A stretch of 64,000 nt of DNA from Bryoerythrophyllum caledonicum (GCA_963971425.1 OZ020515.1:14338291-14402290), one strand, 5' to 3'. Positions 30,826-43,037 are shown, counted from the stretch's first letter. A program made the numbers and translations. Notes: a model not told the origin generated them from the letters alone.

Positions 30826-31440
30826 TAACCGCATGCGCCCGATAGGCAGGTGCGCGCGCGCGACCCACAACGATACGCGCCAGGCCCGTAACGCTGCGTG
30901 CCTGGCCCCTAACGGTATGCGCCCGACCTTGACGGTACGCGCCCGGCTCTAATATGCACGCGCTCGGCCTTGAGGGGTACGCGCCCGGCCCTAACGCGTA
31001 CTCGCCCGACCCTGATATGCACGCGCTCGACCTTGAGGGGTACGCACCCGGCCCTGAAGCATACCCGCCCGACCCTCATATGCACGCGTCCGACCTTGAG
31101 GGATACGCGCCCGGCCCTAGGTGGTACGCGCTCGGCCCTGACGCGTACGCGCCTGACCCTGATATGCACGCGCCCGGCCTTGAGGGATACGCGTCCGGCC
31201 CTGATTGGCACGCGCACGGCCTTGACGCGTACGCGCCCGACTCTAATATGCACGCGCCCGGCCTTGAGGAGTACGCGCCCGGCCCTGAGTGGTACGCGCC
31301 CGGCCCTGATATGCACGCGCTCGACCCTAAGGGGTACGCGCCCGGCCCTGCATGAACGCGCCCGATCCATATTGGTACGCGCCCAACCCCAAATGTTGCG
31401 CGCGCGATCTGAAGGCACGCGCCCGCCCCTTAATGTGACG
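30818..31440 (+). repeat. 21-bp GC-rich minisatellite, right arm
   Basis: About 28 units built on TACGCGCCCGGCCCTGA plus a variable NNNG. They group into 63- and 84-bp higher-order units that begin ATATGCACGCG. The 21-bp length keeps all frames open, giving a spurious MHALGLEGYAPGP-type heptapeptide ORF at 30954-31355. The first unit overlaps the end of the dnaK fragment by CTGGCCCC. Confidence 0.85.
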
Positions 31441-31529
31441 TCGAAAGCCGTTTGACGTGTCGTGCACACGTGTTTTACTAGGGGGTAAGTTGAAAATTTG
31501 ATTTAGGATTTGTAATTTTTTTTTACACG

Positions 31530-31612
31530 CAACTGTCCGCCAAACAGTGATGTCCGTCATGTCCGTCCGTCCGACTGTCCGTCCGTCCGCTGTCTTTGGA
31601 CCCCTGTCCGTC
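31530..31612 (+). repeat. TCCGTCC-type simple repeat, right arm
   Basis: Repeated GTCCGTCC/TCCGTCCG motifs with short spacers, the counterpart of 26512-26585 and in the same strand sense. Confidence 0.7.
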
Positions 31613-31639
31613 TATATAGACAACCCTAAACGCATCTCT

Positions 31640-32760
31640 ACCACCGGCACGAGCTGCTCAAACCACAGGAGCACGACGAGTATGAAGAGCTTTTGACCAT
31701 TCAAAAGTACGGAGGGATCGAGGTTGATTCGAAGGAAGAAGAAGATACGGAGCCACCTCTGGCGGAAACGCTCGAGACACGGAAGAAGAGTCGCTCGGTG
31801 CAACCGGAACAACCACCGGTGAGCTCTCCACCCACTTGTCTAGACCCGGCTCCGGAAGACGAAGAGGGGGCAGGACCTTCGAATCATACAGAGCGATGCC
31901 CAACTCCAGATCTCCCGACACTCACCGGAAGACACAAGGAGGACATCATGAAGTTGCTTCAGCATGTGGTATGGAGAGCCACCCGGATCAACCAACACCT
32001 CAACGACAGCACCTCCTTAATATATACCATAATGGGGGAGCTCCGGATCGAGAATTTGGAGGAGATCATGCCACGACTAAAGAGCCTCGGGGGGAACAAC
32101 TTACAGATGGAGCAAATAAAAGTACATCATCGAATCCTTCTCCAAACCCGGGCGAAAATGCAAGAGGATTTGTCGAAGGCGGATGCAGCGTTGGAAGAAG
32201 CCCAAGAAGCCCGGAAGGCAGCAGAAGCCAAAGCTATCGCATCAGCTCAAGCCTTGGGCAAGGTGTGAGAAGCGCTGAGTTTTCCGTTTGACACTGTCAA
32301 CCGGAGTATCATCTTCAACGAGCGCCTAGAAAAGGAAGGTAAGGTGAACCGCGGTCAGATCATCCGGTTCTTTTTGGACCACGCCCGGAAGATGGAGAAG
32401 ACGTGGGGACAAATGTAGCTATTGGCAAGCAATGCGGTCAGCACCGTCGTTCCGAAAAAGGCGGAGATGCCAAACCCCACTATCGACCTAACCTCGTCCC
32501 CGGATGCAATTGGACCTTGACAACAGGCACCCTCCGGAAAAGGTAAGGTGATAAGAACCGGTAAGGGTAAAGGTAAGGTGATAAGAACCCACGGCCTCGG
32601 ACAGGTAAAACGGGACGGCCAGACCACAAGCTGAAACCGTCCGAAAGATTGGTTCCTAAAATTAAAACCCACGGTGACCAGCAATCGTGCCTCACCAGTG
32701 GGAACAACATAAATACGACCGTATGGGTGATCATCCCCACTTCGCCGCAACAAAATTTAC
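31640..32760 (+). pseudogene. Coiled-coil retroelement-associated ORF remnant
   Basis: A plus-strand frame with an acidic, Pro-rich stretch and then a helical, Glu/Lys-rich part (KMQEDLSKADAALEEAQEAR). It continues with a few breaks through IIFNERLEKEGKVNRG to about 32.5 kb. The order (acidic linker, coiled coil, folded tail) matches the orphan ORF at 1-2436. Treated as a retroelement-associated fossil. Confidence 0.4.
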
Positions 32761-32781
32761 GAAGCACAATTGAAAAGAACT

Positions 32782-32850
32782 AGCCTCCAAATCCGGCTAG
32801 AAATAACAAAATAAAGAAAACGAGCCTCCAAATCCGGCTAGGAATAACAA
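32782..32850 (+). repeat. Short tandem duplication (28 bp, 41-bp period)
   Basis: AGCCTCCAAATCCGGCTAG followed by (a/g)AATAACAA occurs at 32782 and again at 32823. Confidence 0.8.
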
Positions 32851-32859
32851 GCCACAAGC

Positions 32860-33960
32860 CACAACACACGAGTCTTCATGTCTTCTTGTCTTCAAGTCTT
32901 CAAAAACACTAAGAAACTCAAAAGAAGTGTTCAAAAACACAATGGAAAAGTTTCACCAACACTGTAACCTTCAAACAAGTGTCACAGATGACTCAAAATT
33001 CCAAATACTTAGTGTAATAGCTCTTTGGAAAGCTAATACAGACAACTAACACTCCTCCAAATTTCAAGTCAATCTAAACTATTGTCCAAAAGTTATACGA
33101 GTTCAAAGTTTTGCCCCTCCTGATATTCAATCGCTCATAACTTTTTCAAAACTCCAAATCTCAATTGTAATAATTTTTTGAAGAGCTATGACCATGGTTC
33201 ACGCACCTTCCAATTCTCAAACAATTCTAAACTATTGTCCAAAAGTTATGGCTTGTTGAAACCTCCGCCCTCTCAATGGATGGCCTCGGGTTTTCACAAT
33301 TTCAAACCTTCACAACTTTTTGAATACTACTCTAATTAACTTCAATAATAAGTTTCTGAAAAGCTAAGAAAAATCTCTACAACTCCTGAAATTCTCAAAG
33401 AAAGTCACAAAAAATACAAATTTTGGTGGTCGCCCGAATCTCTGCTCCTCTTCACTGAGTGGCAGCAAACCCTCCTCCACACACACGCTTGTAACTTCTT
33501 ATCTACAACTCGAAATTAAGCAAAAACAATCTCTTTGAAAGCGCATCTCAAAGAGGAAGAGATCCCTAAAATTTCATTCCAAATTGTTTCTTACAAACCG
33601 AGGTATCACCCATCAAACTCTCGGCTTTCTACACACACACACACACTTCCCCAAAAGCACACTAATTATTTTTTTCCTCCAAAACCCGATTAAGAGAGAG
33701 AGAGAAGATGCTTACCTACCCTCTAGATCCCTAAGGTGGATAAGATAAGCCCATGTGCATGTCACATGGGCCTCAAAACACCCATTGGCCCTAGAAAAAC
33801 TCAAAAGAAAAGTATCTACTTATCTTTAAAGGTCAACAAATCTTTAGAGTTCTAATTAGGAGGTAAACTACCCTCTATCTACCATCTTTTAACTTCTAAC
33901 ATTCAAATGAAACACAAAACACTTAAATTTAGTACAAAACTTCAATCAAAATTAAATAGA
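32860..33960. other. AT-rich non-coding stretch with microsatellites
   Basis: No ORF or RNA gene is seen. The phrase CTATTGTCCAAAAGTTAT occurs twice (about 33079 and 33230), so there is a diverged internal duplication of about 150 bp. A (CA)n run (about 33634-33650) and a (GA)n run (about 33694-33708) are present. CATGTGCATGTCACATG near 33752 is imperfectly palindromic. Confidence 0.5.
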
Positions 33961-33987
33961 GGTAGAAACTAAAGTCAAAGAACAATG

Positions 33988-34425
33988 CTAATCCATCTGG
34001 AAGAACTTGAGGATGCGCTTGATAGTAATTGCGATGTAATCTGCACGTTGAGTCTTTGTCAAAAGATTCACTGGCCCTTCTAACCAACGATGGTGGCCAG
34101 CGCTTAGCTCGATTGGCCTAGGTATACAGAAATAATGGTCTTCGTTCAAGCCCTCGAAACTTCCTTCGAATGTCACTTCACGGGTGCCCGGTTCAACACA
34201 TCCAGTTTGAAGTAAGATTATTAAAATACGAGCGTCCTTTTGGAGATTATCATGCCAACACTGCTCAACACGAGGCTGCTTCAGCGGACGAGAAGACCCA
34301 GCTTCATCTTGTGGGTGAATTGGCAATAGTGTGGAAATCGCCGGCTAGGATGGTTGAATTGGCAACTGAGATAACGAAAGCTGTAAATCTACCTCCGGTT
34401 CACACTCTAGATCTTGTGACTCCAT
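33988..34425 (-). pseudogene. Small ORF with EAR-like motif, broken once
   Basis: From an ATG at 34425 the minus-strand frame reads MESQDLECEPEVDLQLSLSQ. After one in-frame TAG it continues as a 112-codon open frame to 33988, ending RADYIAITIKRILKFFQMD. DLQLSLS fits the LxLxL/DLNxxP-type EAR repression motif of plant transcriptional regulators, but no DNA-binding domain is present. It may be a terminal exon of a decayed host gene or plain chance. I do not recognise a family. Confidence 0.3.
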
Positions 34426-34429
34426 AAAA

Positions 34430-36290
34430 ACCCTCTAGTTCGACATATTAGTTCGAACTTCAAATCCAAATACAAACTCTAAGAACGTAAAAGAATACTT
34501 CGAATTGGTGAATATTGTTTACGGCTTTCGCCTTTTAAACAATTCCATGAGCAATAAGCGTCACCTTGAAGCTTACTGGAAGCGTCATCAATAAGTTTCG
34601 TCCTTCTAATCAAAGATTTTTCCAAAAAAAGTAAACAAGTAAATATTTTATAGACTATAGATATTTTCATCAGGACATCGCTGTGCTAGGAAACTCCTCC
34701 CACCTTCCGGATACCGCTTTCTCCACCTACATCCAGTCGCCGGAAGACGACTTCTTCCCTATCTAGGGCCCATCCGGACACCACCACCAGCCCCAAGACA
34801 GTACAGTGAACCCCCACCAACATGGTAGAAAAGGCCACGCAGGCGGCACTTTCAACCGACCAACCGGAACTAGAAACTCCAGCTTCCGGAAGTGGCCCAG
34901 TATCGGATCCAACTCCGGACAGGGCCGGTGGATGGAAGTAGACAGTGGGAGCATCTTTGATACGTCGAAGAGGACGGCACAAGAGGCCCCCTTAGTTAGA
35001 TTTAATAAGTGACGGTTAGTTAGTTTCGGTTGTCAGGTTTGTTGTAGCGATTAACAATAAGGCTCGCGATTGCACCCGGCTATCAGCCTATCTATAACCG
35101 AAAACTTGAATTGTTGACCGGCGGAAATTCCGAATCTGAGATCCATAATTTTTGAATCTTAGGTTTGAAATCCCGGACCTTTAGGGATAAGATTTCTTCA
35201 TGATAGGATTTTCCGGATTTCTTGCAGATTAGGTAATACAATGAGTAGGTAGATTAGCCTGTACTTAGTAAAATGAGTCCTCTCGACTCTTGGCCTTGTT
35301 TTCCCTTCACGTTGAATATATTCCGGAAAAATACTAGATTTGCTACCTAGTTCTTGTAACGAGAGTTGTTTTCTTTGTAAGATACAAGGTCCGTTGTTGT
35401 AGTGCTTGTGAAGGTTACTTCTAAGAAAGATAGGTATTTGATTGAACTTAGGAGTGAGCCGGTTGGGATTCACAGCAGGAGAGCATCCTGTAGTGTTGGA
35501 GGAGATTGCAGAGGTATTCCTGGTCACCTTCAGAATCCGGAAGAAGCCAGAGGGAGAAGAGATTTATTGCAGAGGTGTTCCTCGTAGTCTCTAGGGCACA
35601 GAAAAATCCGTGTGAACTCGGACTACGATCAAAAACCGGAGTTTACCCCCACGATAGGAAAAGCCTGCTTAGTGGGTCTTAAAGGAGTCCTTCTTAGTAA
35701 AACTATATTACTTTCTCCGGAAGGCTGCAAAAGTCCTATCGGAATGTCGTTGTAATCTGGACTTGCCTTGTGTGACCGTATCCGGAAGGCCTTCCGGATA
35801 TTGTGAGAGTTAAGTCCAGTAGCAACCCCCTATCACCGATTAAGTAGAGTAGCGAGAGTGATTGTCCGGTCACTATAAACTTCGGAGCAGTGGGTGTCTA
35901 GCCACTTTAAGTCACAAGACACTGGGGAATCCGGCCACTTACACAATATAGGATCAGTGGCCTTCTAGTCACTCGTTTAAACCTTCCGGAAGACGCTCTG
36001 CGGAGGAACAGAGGTAAATCAAACCACCCTCTAGATTTCCGAAAACCATTTCCGGAAATTACTGTGTATATCTTCCAAAAACATGTTTCGGTTGAATTTC
36101 GTAGGAGTTCCGGAATCCGGAACGATTCGGATAAATTACTGAATAGAATGACTAACCTAGGTGATCAATAGATTGGTTGTTTTTTATAGTCTGAGAAGAT
36201 TAAAAGGTCTCTGTGGGAACGAAACTGGAGTGGTTACTTTGGAAGTACTTAGTGACGATTGAGTGCATTTCGGAGGAATACTAACTCTAC
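34430..36290. other. CCGGA-rich retroelement-like non-coding DNA
   Basis: No supportable ORF. The sequence is dense in CCGGA/TCCGG motifs as at 22-26 kb and 36-38 kb, suggesting the LTR or untranslated part of the same decayed gypsy family. I could not define ends. Confidence 0.4.
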
Positions 36291-37980
36291 AAACTACAAC
36301 ACCGGTGACAAGCAGGAGGAGGAGGATGGGAGTCGAGAAACACATACAGAAACTCTAGCACCCACATAGCGGCTGCTTATAGGTACCTCTCTAAGTCGCA
36401 GTGACTCCAAGGATTGGAGGGTGACGAAGACAGAGGCAGGAACGGGGACGGCAGGCCCGACGCCAATCCCTTCAGTTACTAGGAAGCACCCCTGGCCTAA
36501 ACAAGACATGGAGGTCATCTAGGAGCCTCTGACCGCCGGACAGGTACGGGCAAAAACCTCCTGGGAGTTAGACCAATCAGCCGGCCCAGACTCCACAGAG
36601 AAAGCGAACTCCTACGCGTGAGTGGCTCTGAAGTATAGAGTAGTTAGCTCCGGCCTAGAGTACCTCCAAAGAATCACCATCAAATCAGCCTCCAGCCCTG
36701 AAGAGGCACTACCACCCTGCCCCTAGTGATGACACATCGCAACAAATTTGCCTCTCCTCCGACTCTCGGCCGGAGACCTACTAGTTGACGAGAAAAGCCC
36801 CCAGCGGATGATCGGTTAGCAATGCCACAGCCAACACCTAGTTGCTATTTGGAGAAGCCCCGAACGCCTTTCCACCACTCTCATATGCGGATAGAGCAAC
36901 CCCTGCCAACTACACTCTGGACATCACCAACCGTCGGCCCTTGACATCACCTGAGGAGTCAACCCCTCAAGTTGCCAACCCGGTAACGGTGGGTATGCAG
37001 GATTTATTCTCCTGCTTAGAGCAGAACATGTCGGCAGCAAACCAGCTTCACAGCCTTCATGCTAATCAGCTACCCTAGTCACTGCACAAGTTAGATCACA
37101 TTCGGCTCCAGGAGCAGAATAATTCTCTCCAGGATCAGGTAGGAGCTCTGGACGCTGAGTTGACTCGGACACAACAAAAGCTGGAAGCATCCCAATAGGC
37201 GGAGGCAGCCAACTCTGCCTCCCGACTATAGTGCCTGGAGATCAAGATGCTCGTAAACACTAGGCAGAAGGCTCATGATCAGTTGGTCTTGGACCACTAC
37301 TTCTTGATGGAGTTCTACCGGAGAAGGGGCCATACTCCACTGACTCATCCAGGGATGCAATATAGCCACATGAGCCCATCTCACTGGTTGTTGTGGGATT
37401 CTTGGAAGCACTACACAGATGATGTGGCCCATTATCCTCGGTACCTGAACCGGTTCTTAGCAGCCTATCCGGACTCCGGTTTTCTGACGACATGTAGTCG
37501 CAGCCGGAGTCCGGCATTATCTTGACTTAGATGCCCACCAGTGGTAGTGCACCAGCTCCTTCAGCGGTGACCTCGGATGGTGGAGATATGCCCGACTATC
37601 CTCCATAGGGATGGGAGGCTTTCCGCGCTTATTACACACTGACAGCGCCGTCACGGCCACCTCTAGTTTCTGAGCCCAGGAGTTACGGTGTTCAACCTCA
37701 CTTTTGTAGACGGCCGAGCTGTATTGAAGATCGTCTCCGACCTGTCCTGGGTAGTGTTCAGACTGACGACCCGACTCTCCAGGGTGGCCCTCCGTCGAGG
37801 GGCGAAGGTCCAGTGTTTGTCTCAGTCGGAGTATGTCCTCCTTCCGGCGGTGGGACACCTTGCAGCATTCCCGGAACGGCAGATAGAGGCGCGGGTTGTT
37901 TGACGGCGACACCAGGCATTGGAGCCCCCAGAGACTTATCCGGCAACATTTTCTTCACTAGTGGCTAGAAGCACACTAGT
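36291..37980 (+). pseudogene. Decayed coiled-coil/gag-like retroelement remnant
   Basis: Plus-strand fragments include LEQNMSAANQLHSLHANQ, NNSLQDQVGALDAELTRTQQKLEAS (coiled coil) and the Tyr/His-rich LVLDHYFLMEFYRRRGH. The frame is heavily broken. The CCGGA-rich composition and position before a polypurine-like tract at 38111 suggest the end of a gypsy-type element. Fossil. Confidence 0.35.
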
Positions 37981-38110
37981 GACATTTTGCCGGGAGGGTG
38001 TTGGATGGGAGTTTCTTCCTTCTAAGTTTTGTTTTTTGAGACTTAGATTTTTTTTTGGCACTACTTACACTCACCAAGACCCATGAACATCGAGGAACCG
38101 ATGTACTTTA

Positions 38111-38690
38111 GAAGGGGGATAATGTTAAGCGGAGAACCAAGATTAGAAGACCCGAGTAGTAATTTTCTTTTTGATCACCGGATGAGTTTTTAGCTCTCTA
38201 GTGGATGAACTTGGACATGCGGATGATTTCCTTCTTGACCAATGTTCATCCACGAGTTGATGAACCTGGACATCTGGATGACTTTCATCGAGTCCACTGT
38301 TCATCCACCGAATGAAGTCAGTCAGGGTTTGTTGTACATGTGTGAGGGAGTTTTTGGGAGAGCTCTCTCTCTTACTCTCTTGCAATTTGGAGCTAGAGCT
38401 TAGACACACTAGGTTTTGAGGAGCTGTTAGAGTATTAAAAGACTACATTGAGGTTGGGAGACTCTATGATGTGCCAATAAAATCCCACGTGATTTGAGGT
38501 TATATATGGTATTTTAGAGCAAATCAGGATTTCTTTAGGGTTTCTAGGGTTTATATAGAAGAGAGTTTGTGAGTCAATCTCCCTTTAACAATCAATCAAA
38601 GAGTTGTATATGTGGGGCCACGTTGATGTGTATGCGCCTTACGTCGAAGTATGTGTGTCGCTGCAACCTCCACAATGCTTGCTAACTTAG
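38111..38690 (+). repeat. Possible polypurine tract and LTR remnant
   Basis: GAAGGGGGAT (38111-38120) is followed two bases later by TGTTAAGCGG. After about 425 bp comes a TATA-like TTTATATAGAAG (about 38550) and then a transcript-like leader. A diverged duplication based on GATGAAC(t/c)TGGACAT lies at about 38203-38300. The arrangement is LTR-like, but I found no partner LTR and the right end is not defined. Confidence 0.35.
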
Positions 38691-38699
38691 AAAATCGAA

Positions 38700-39352
38700 C
38701 GTTTGGAGGATAAGCTTTTGGCACTTAGGAAGCACTTAAGCAAGCTAGACATTGTTTAGAAAATTATGTCCATTATTCATCCAATATAGTATTGTCACAG
38801 GAAACTGTAGAGGGCATAATCAATGCAATTTCTTCAAAAATTGGGTCTGGCCGCAGTGGAAGGAAATTTTTCAGCATTTGCGCTATTCTTGCGGCATGCA
38901 ATAAAGTCGTAGCAAGAATCAATGATGACGTGCTTGACATGGTGCATGGGGCAAGTCAAAAAAATTTAAGCACTAACAAGGTCAAAGATGAGAATAACGC
39001 CAATGTCATCACATCCAAGATTTTGAATATGCTAGAAGTCAAGAAGTGGCTAGCGCATAAGCGTACGCTTACAATTGGAACACGGAAGTTGCTTCTGCGC
39101 AACAAATATCCTTCGAACGGACTATGCAATGGTACCAGACTCATCATCTGCCAGTGCTCGGCCCAAGTGCTTGAGGTAGAAATCCTTACAAGAGATCATG
39201 TAGGATATGTGGCATTCATACCACAGATTTTTCTTGTCTTTGAGAGTGTCGGAGTTCATTTTAACATGCGGCAAGAAGTTTTGGTTAGCCTCACGTCTGC
39301 AATGACCACCAACAAGTCACAAGGACAAACACTCTTCAAAGTTGGTATTTAA
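38700..39352 (+). pseudogene. PIF1-like helicase C-terminal remnant (Helitron-derived)
   Basis: A reading frame of about 190-200 codons contains the order of motifs at the C-terminal end of Helitron-type PIF1 helicases: AILAACNKVVARINDDVLDM, LLLRNKYPSNGLCNGTRLII, IPQIFLVFES, and motif VI LTSAMTTNKSQGQTLFKVGI. The usual LKVGAPVM stretch before LLRN is replaced by unrelated residues. The ATPase Walker motifs and the Rep endonuclease are absent, so it is a 3' fragment. No Helitron 3' hairpin/CTRR end was found. Confidence 0.7.
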
Positions 39353-39761
39353 ATAAACCAAGGACATTTTTTGGCATGGTTAATTGTACATTGTATTTTT
39401 GCATGCAACGGCTCTTTAAAATATTTCAGTGCTTGTGCAAAGAGAATCACATGAAGATGACAAAACAATGCACAATGTTGTTTACAATGAAGTGAGCATT
39501 TGATGATTGCATCTTGCTTCATTGATGACTCCCCAATTATTTGACAAATTTTACATTAATTGGGGGTCAAGATTATCCTTGCTCTGTTGGCTCAAGATTA
39601 CCTTTACACTAGTTTATTATAAAAGTGATTGTCCATCCGTCCAACCATTTTTGACAATGTTGCACCGGAATATGTCAAATGAATCTATTCAAATGAAAAA
39701 GTCAAATATTTGGATGAAACCATGACGTATACTACCCTGGATATATAAAATAAATCACAAT

Positions 39762-39895
39762 GAGCTAAAGTACATAATGAGTATCTAAAGTACATAATGA
39801 GTATCTAAAGTACATAATGAGTATCTAAAGTACATAATGAGTATCTAAAGTAAATAATGGGTATCTAAAGTAAATAATGGGTATTTATAATAAAC
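39762..39895 (+). repeat. 20-bp tandem array (about 6.5 units)
   Basis: The unit is GTATCTAAAGTACATAATGA. The first four copies are nearly identical and the last two share TAAATAATGG, so a local expansion and a later sub-expansion are visible. Confidence 0.9.
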
Positions 39896-40008
39896 TGACA
39901 AGTATGTAAATGTATACATTTTCATATGTTTACTTAACTTGGGATTGCCCTTGGCTAGTTAAGGACAAGAGATATCTACTAGTTTTCTATAAACTAGTTT
40001 AGCATAAA

Positions 40009-40125
40009 TCCACCACTTTAATACTTTTCAAGACAAAACCCCTTTTTAAACCCCAGAGGAACGGTGTTAAATTTAAAATGAATATTAGATAACATTATCA
40101 TGTCTTCCTATATTAAAGTGGTGGA
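40009..40125 (+). mobile_element. MITE-like element, copy 1
   Basis: 117 bp with terminal inverted repeats TCCACCACTTTAATA / TATTAAAGTGGTGGA. There is no coding capacity. A clear homologue in reverse orientation lies 230 bp downstream. Confidence 0.7.
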
Positions 40126-40355
40126 AAAAACATATACCTGCAAAGATAACGTGTATTTCTATTCTCAATAATAATTTTCTATAATTTATCTTTAAAATTA
40201 GATTTTTAAGAACTTGCGCAAACTCAATTTATATTTCATAGGTACAAAATGTTCTTTGGAAGTTAATGAACATTTAATTGAACATGTTTTTAATTTCCAA
40301 TATTCAAGCATTCAAATGTGAACATTTCATTTCAAATCCTTAGAAATACAATAAA

Positions 40356-40459
40356 TCCACCATTTAAATACAAGAAGGCATGATATCGTTATCCAATATT
40401 CATTATAAATTTGACACTGTTCCTTTGGGGTTAAAAAAGAGATTTTGTCTTGAAAAGTA
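40356..40459 (-). mobile_element. MITE-like element, copy 2 (inverted, one end lost)
   Basis: The reverse complement aligns with copy 1 along about 105 bp, from CTTTTCAAGACAAAA to GGTGGA, by eye about 85-90% identical. The terminal repeat nearest 40460 is missing. Confidence 0.7.
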
Positions 40460-43037
40460 GACAATTTGTTAGAGGTATAAAATCATATATCTTGTAAGAA
40501 AATGATGAACATGATTTATCATTAATACACATAAAAATTTAATATTTGGAATATTACTTTTACGTATAGCTTATAGATAGTAAATGATAATATCCAATTA
40601 TTTCATGTGATCTATTTGAAAATTTTCAAGTCACCATATAATGATGTTTTGAGATAACTGTAAATTTGTTCTATTAGATGAGTTATCAAAATAAAATTTT
40701 AATTTAGGCATTCTAGAATAGTCATGAATTTAATAAAATGAACTACATAAATATTATCACAATCAATGAAATTGTAAATATTTTTACGTAGCATGTTGTA
40801 ATATGTGATTTTTTATATTCATAAATTTTGATTACATATGTACTAATTTAAAAGTATATTTGCATTAGTTTCAATTGTGTGCAATACCCAATCCTACCAA
40901 ACCAATCAATTTCCTAAAACCAAATGACAAGTACTATAAATTCAAAAACTATAGAAGAACAATGAGCTCTATTACATATACCTTGCAAAAAACATTTTAT
41001 CCACAAAAAAATAGGTATATTGGAAAAATTTCTGTATTGTCAATTTATTTTAAAATTTCTATTTTTAATAACCCATATTCAGCATAATAGTAGCTTCATG
41101 TTTATTTATTTTTTGAATATTATAAAGTCTAAAAAAACCCATATTGTATCATGTAGAATCTAGTTGATTTTTGAGCAACTTAAGATTTTTATGCTACATT
41201 TTACAGTGCCTTGAGGAATTTTGTATAAACAAGTAATTATATTTTCATGAAGAAAGTATTCTTTGATGGAAATCTCCATTTATCATGAAATCAACACTTT
41301 CATACATTGACAAAGTGAAAAAGTTACTTTGTCTTTCAACTCCTCACAAAAGATAGAGATCTTTTGAATAATTTTCTTCATAAAATAAGGTTCTTCCCAT
41401 ATCTAAATAAGGTTCAAACTCAAATAAGTGCAATGCTTTCTCGTGAGCGGTGAACGATTAGCAATGAGTAAAAACAAAACAAGAAAATATACAAAAAAAA
41501 TTCTTCAAAAAGTACAAAAGTGTTGTTTGATATAAGTTCAAAATCCAAATTGCCAATAAGAAAGGTTCCTCATTTTTTGTTAATGTAGAAAAATATAGAA
41601 TAAGAAAAACATCAAGATCTCTAATTTTTATGAGGAAATGAATTTTTTTTGCACCTTGTCAGGTGAGAAAATTTGACTAGTCTTGGCGTAAAAATCTTAT
41701 GCTATAGAAGGTTTTTTTTTTACAATTTTTTGTTACATTCATATATCTTACTTGTAATAAAAATCTCATGTTGAATAGAGGGTTGTAGGAGAAGTTTTGA
41801 AGTTGCCCAAAGAGCCTGCCTTTACGAACTATTATTTTAAGATAGCATAACTTTTCTCCTATAGGTCCAATTAGAATTAAAATCATATTTCAATGTTGCT
41901 CTTATCTTCTTGCTCTTATCTTATCTTCATATTTTTTTTTTTTTTAAATGGATATAATTTGTAGTCACGGAAAAGTGCCCAACATTTGCAAAAGCTCACC
42001 TCGGGACTTTTGTCCGTATAGATTGATAAATGCTCTTATTCTATAATAAATTCTATAAGTTTTACAACCCCAAAATGCTCTACACTCAAAATAATCTGCA
42101 GTGTAAAAAGAATTAGATTAGTTTGGATCAAGCCAAATAAAATACATCTTTAGCTACTAAAAGATGAACAAGATATTTCTTCTTTTCCATGGTGATGAAT
42201 TCAAATTACATTAAAATAAATGTAAAGATCTGAAATCAACGCAAACAAGTCAAAGAAAAGTAATGTTCATGATATTATATGTATGCCTTGTTCCCTCTTG
42301 AAAACAATAAAAACTAATTTGCTAGAATTTAGAGACCACCCAGTTCTTATGTGGTGTCGAGTTTAATTTATTGATGTAGTATATGCTCTCCATGGAGGGG
42401 CAATGCCATTCAAAAGGGCTCATGGCACAAATACTGGGTCATTTTCAAAGGTAATGTCCAAGATTTCAATAAAAAGGTATCTTATGCCTTCTTGCTCAAG
42501 TACTTCAGTTTGGTGCTCAAATAAAATTTATTAAATCATGTACACCCAGCCTCCCATAAGTCATAGCCAAAGATGGCACTGGTGATTGGAGGTGGTAAGA
42601 ACTTAGTAGAGCTTAAAGGTTAGTAATGGGTTTAGCAGAGAGTTTGGCAATTTTAACTTCATTGTACCTGCACCAATGTGAGGCGTACACGTCATCATAC
42701 TTTTGAGAGGCAGTGAGGTTGACACAGAGGTTGGAGAAGAGATTGACAAGAAGAACGTGGACAATATGTACGTGTGTTGTGCACGATACGCCCTCGATGT
42801 ACACAATTGTGGAGCAGCCAAGGGTGAAGGAGAAGTTGTTGAGCCTGCCGGAGCAGACATATGGGAGGATCATGGCGGAGGGGATGGAGGTGATTGCGAC
42901 ATTGCAAGCCAAAGGTTTATACAAAGAGTTGTAACTTACTAGAGATTAATCATCTGTGGATATAGTTAGATGAGGTTATAATTCAGGGTTGCTTTCACTG
43001 GGACACAGGTCGAGAGGTTGTCAAATTCCACCAATGA

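Larger units (their letters stand above)
39900..43030. other. AT-rich intergenic DNA
   Basis: Apart from the MITE pair, nothing could be supported. Short overlapping ORFs on both strands at 42.6-42.94 kb (a plus frame ending LPEQTYGRIMAEGMEVIATLQAKGLYKEL) may be an exon remnant, but I recognise no family. Confidence 0.4.

Noticed and set aside
30909-31469. Repeat proteins encoded by the 21-bp array
   Set aside because: Frames are open only because the unit is a multiple of three; no start context, domain or conservation.
42603-42942. Cluster of overlapping ORFs on both strands
   Set aside because: The frames conflict and none shows a domain; possibly a decayed exon but not supportable.
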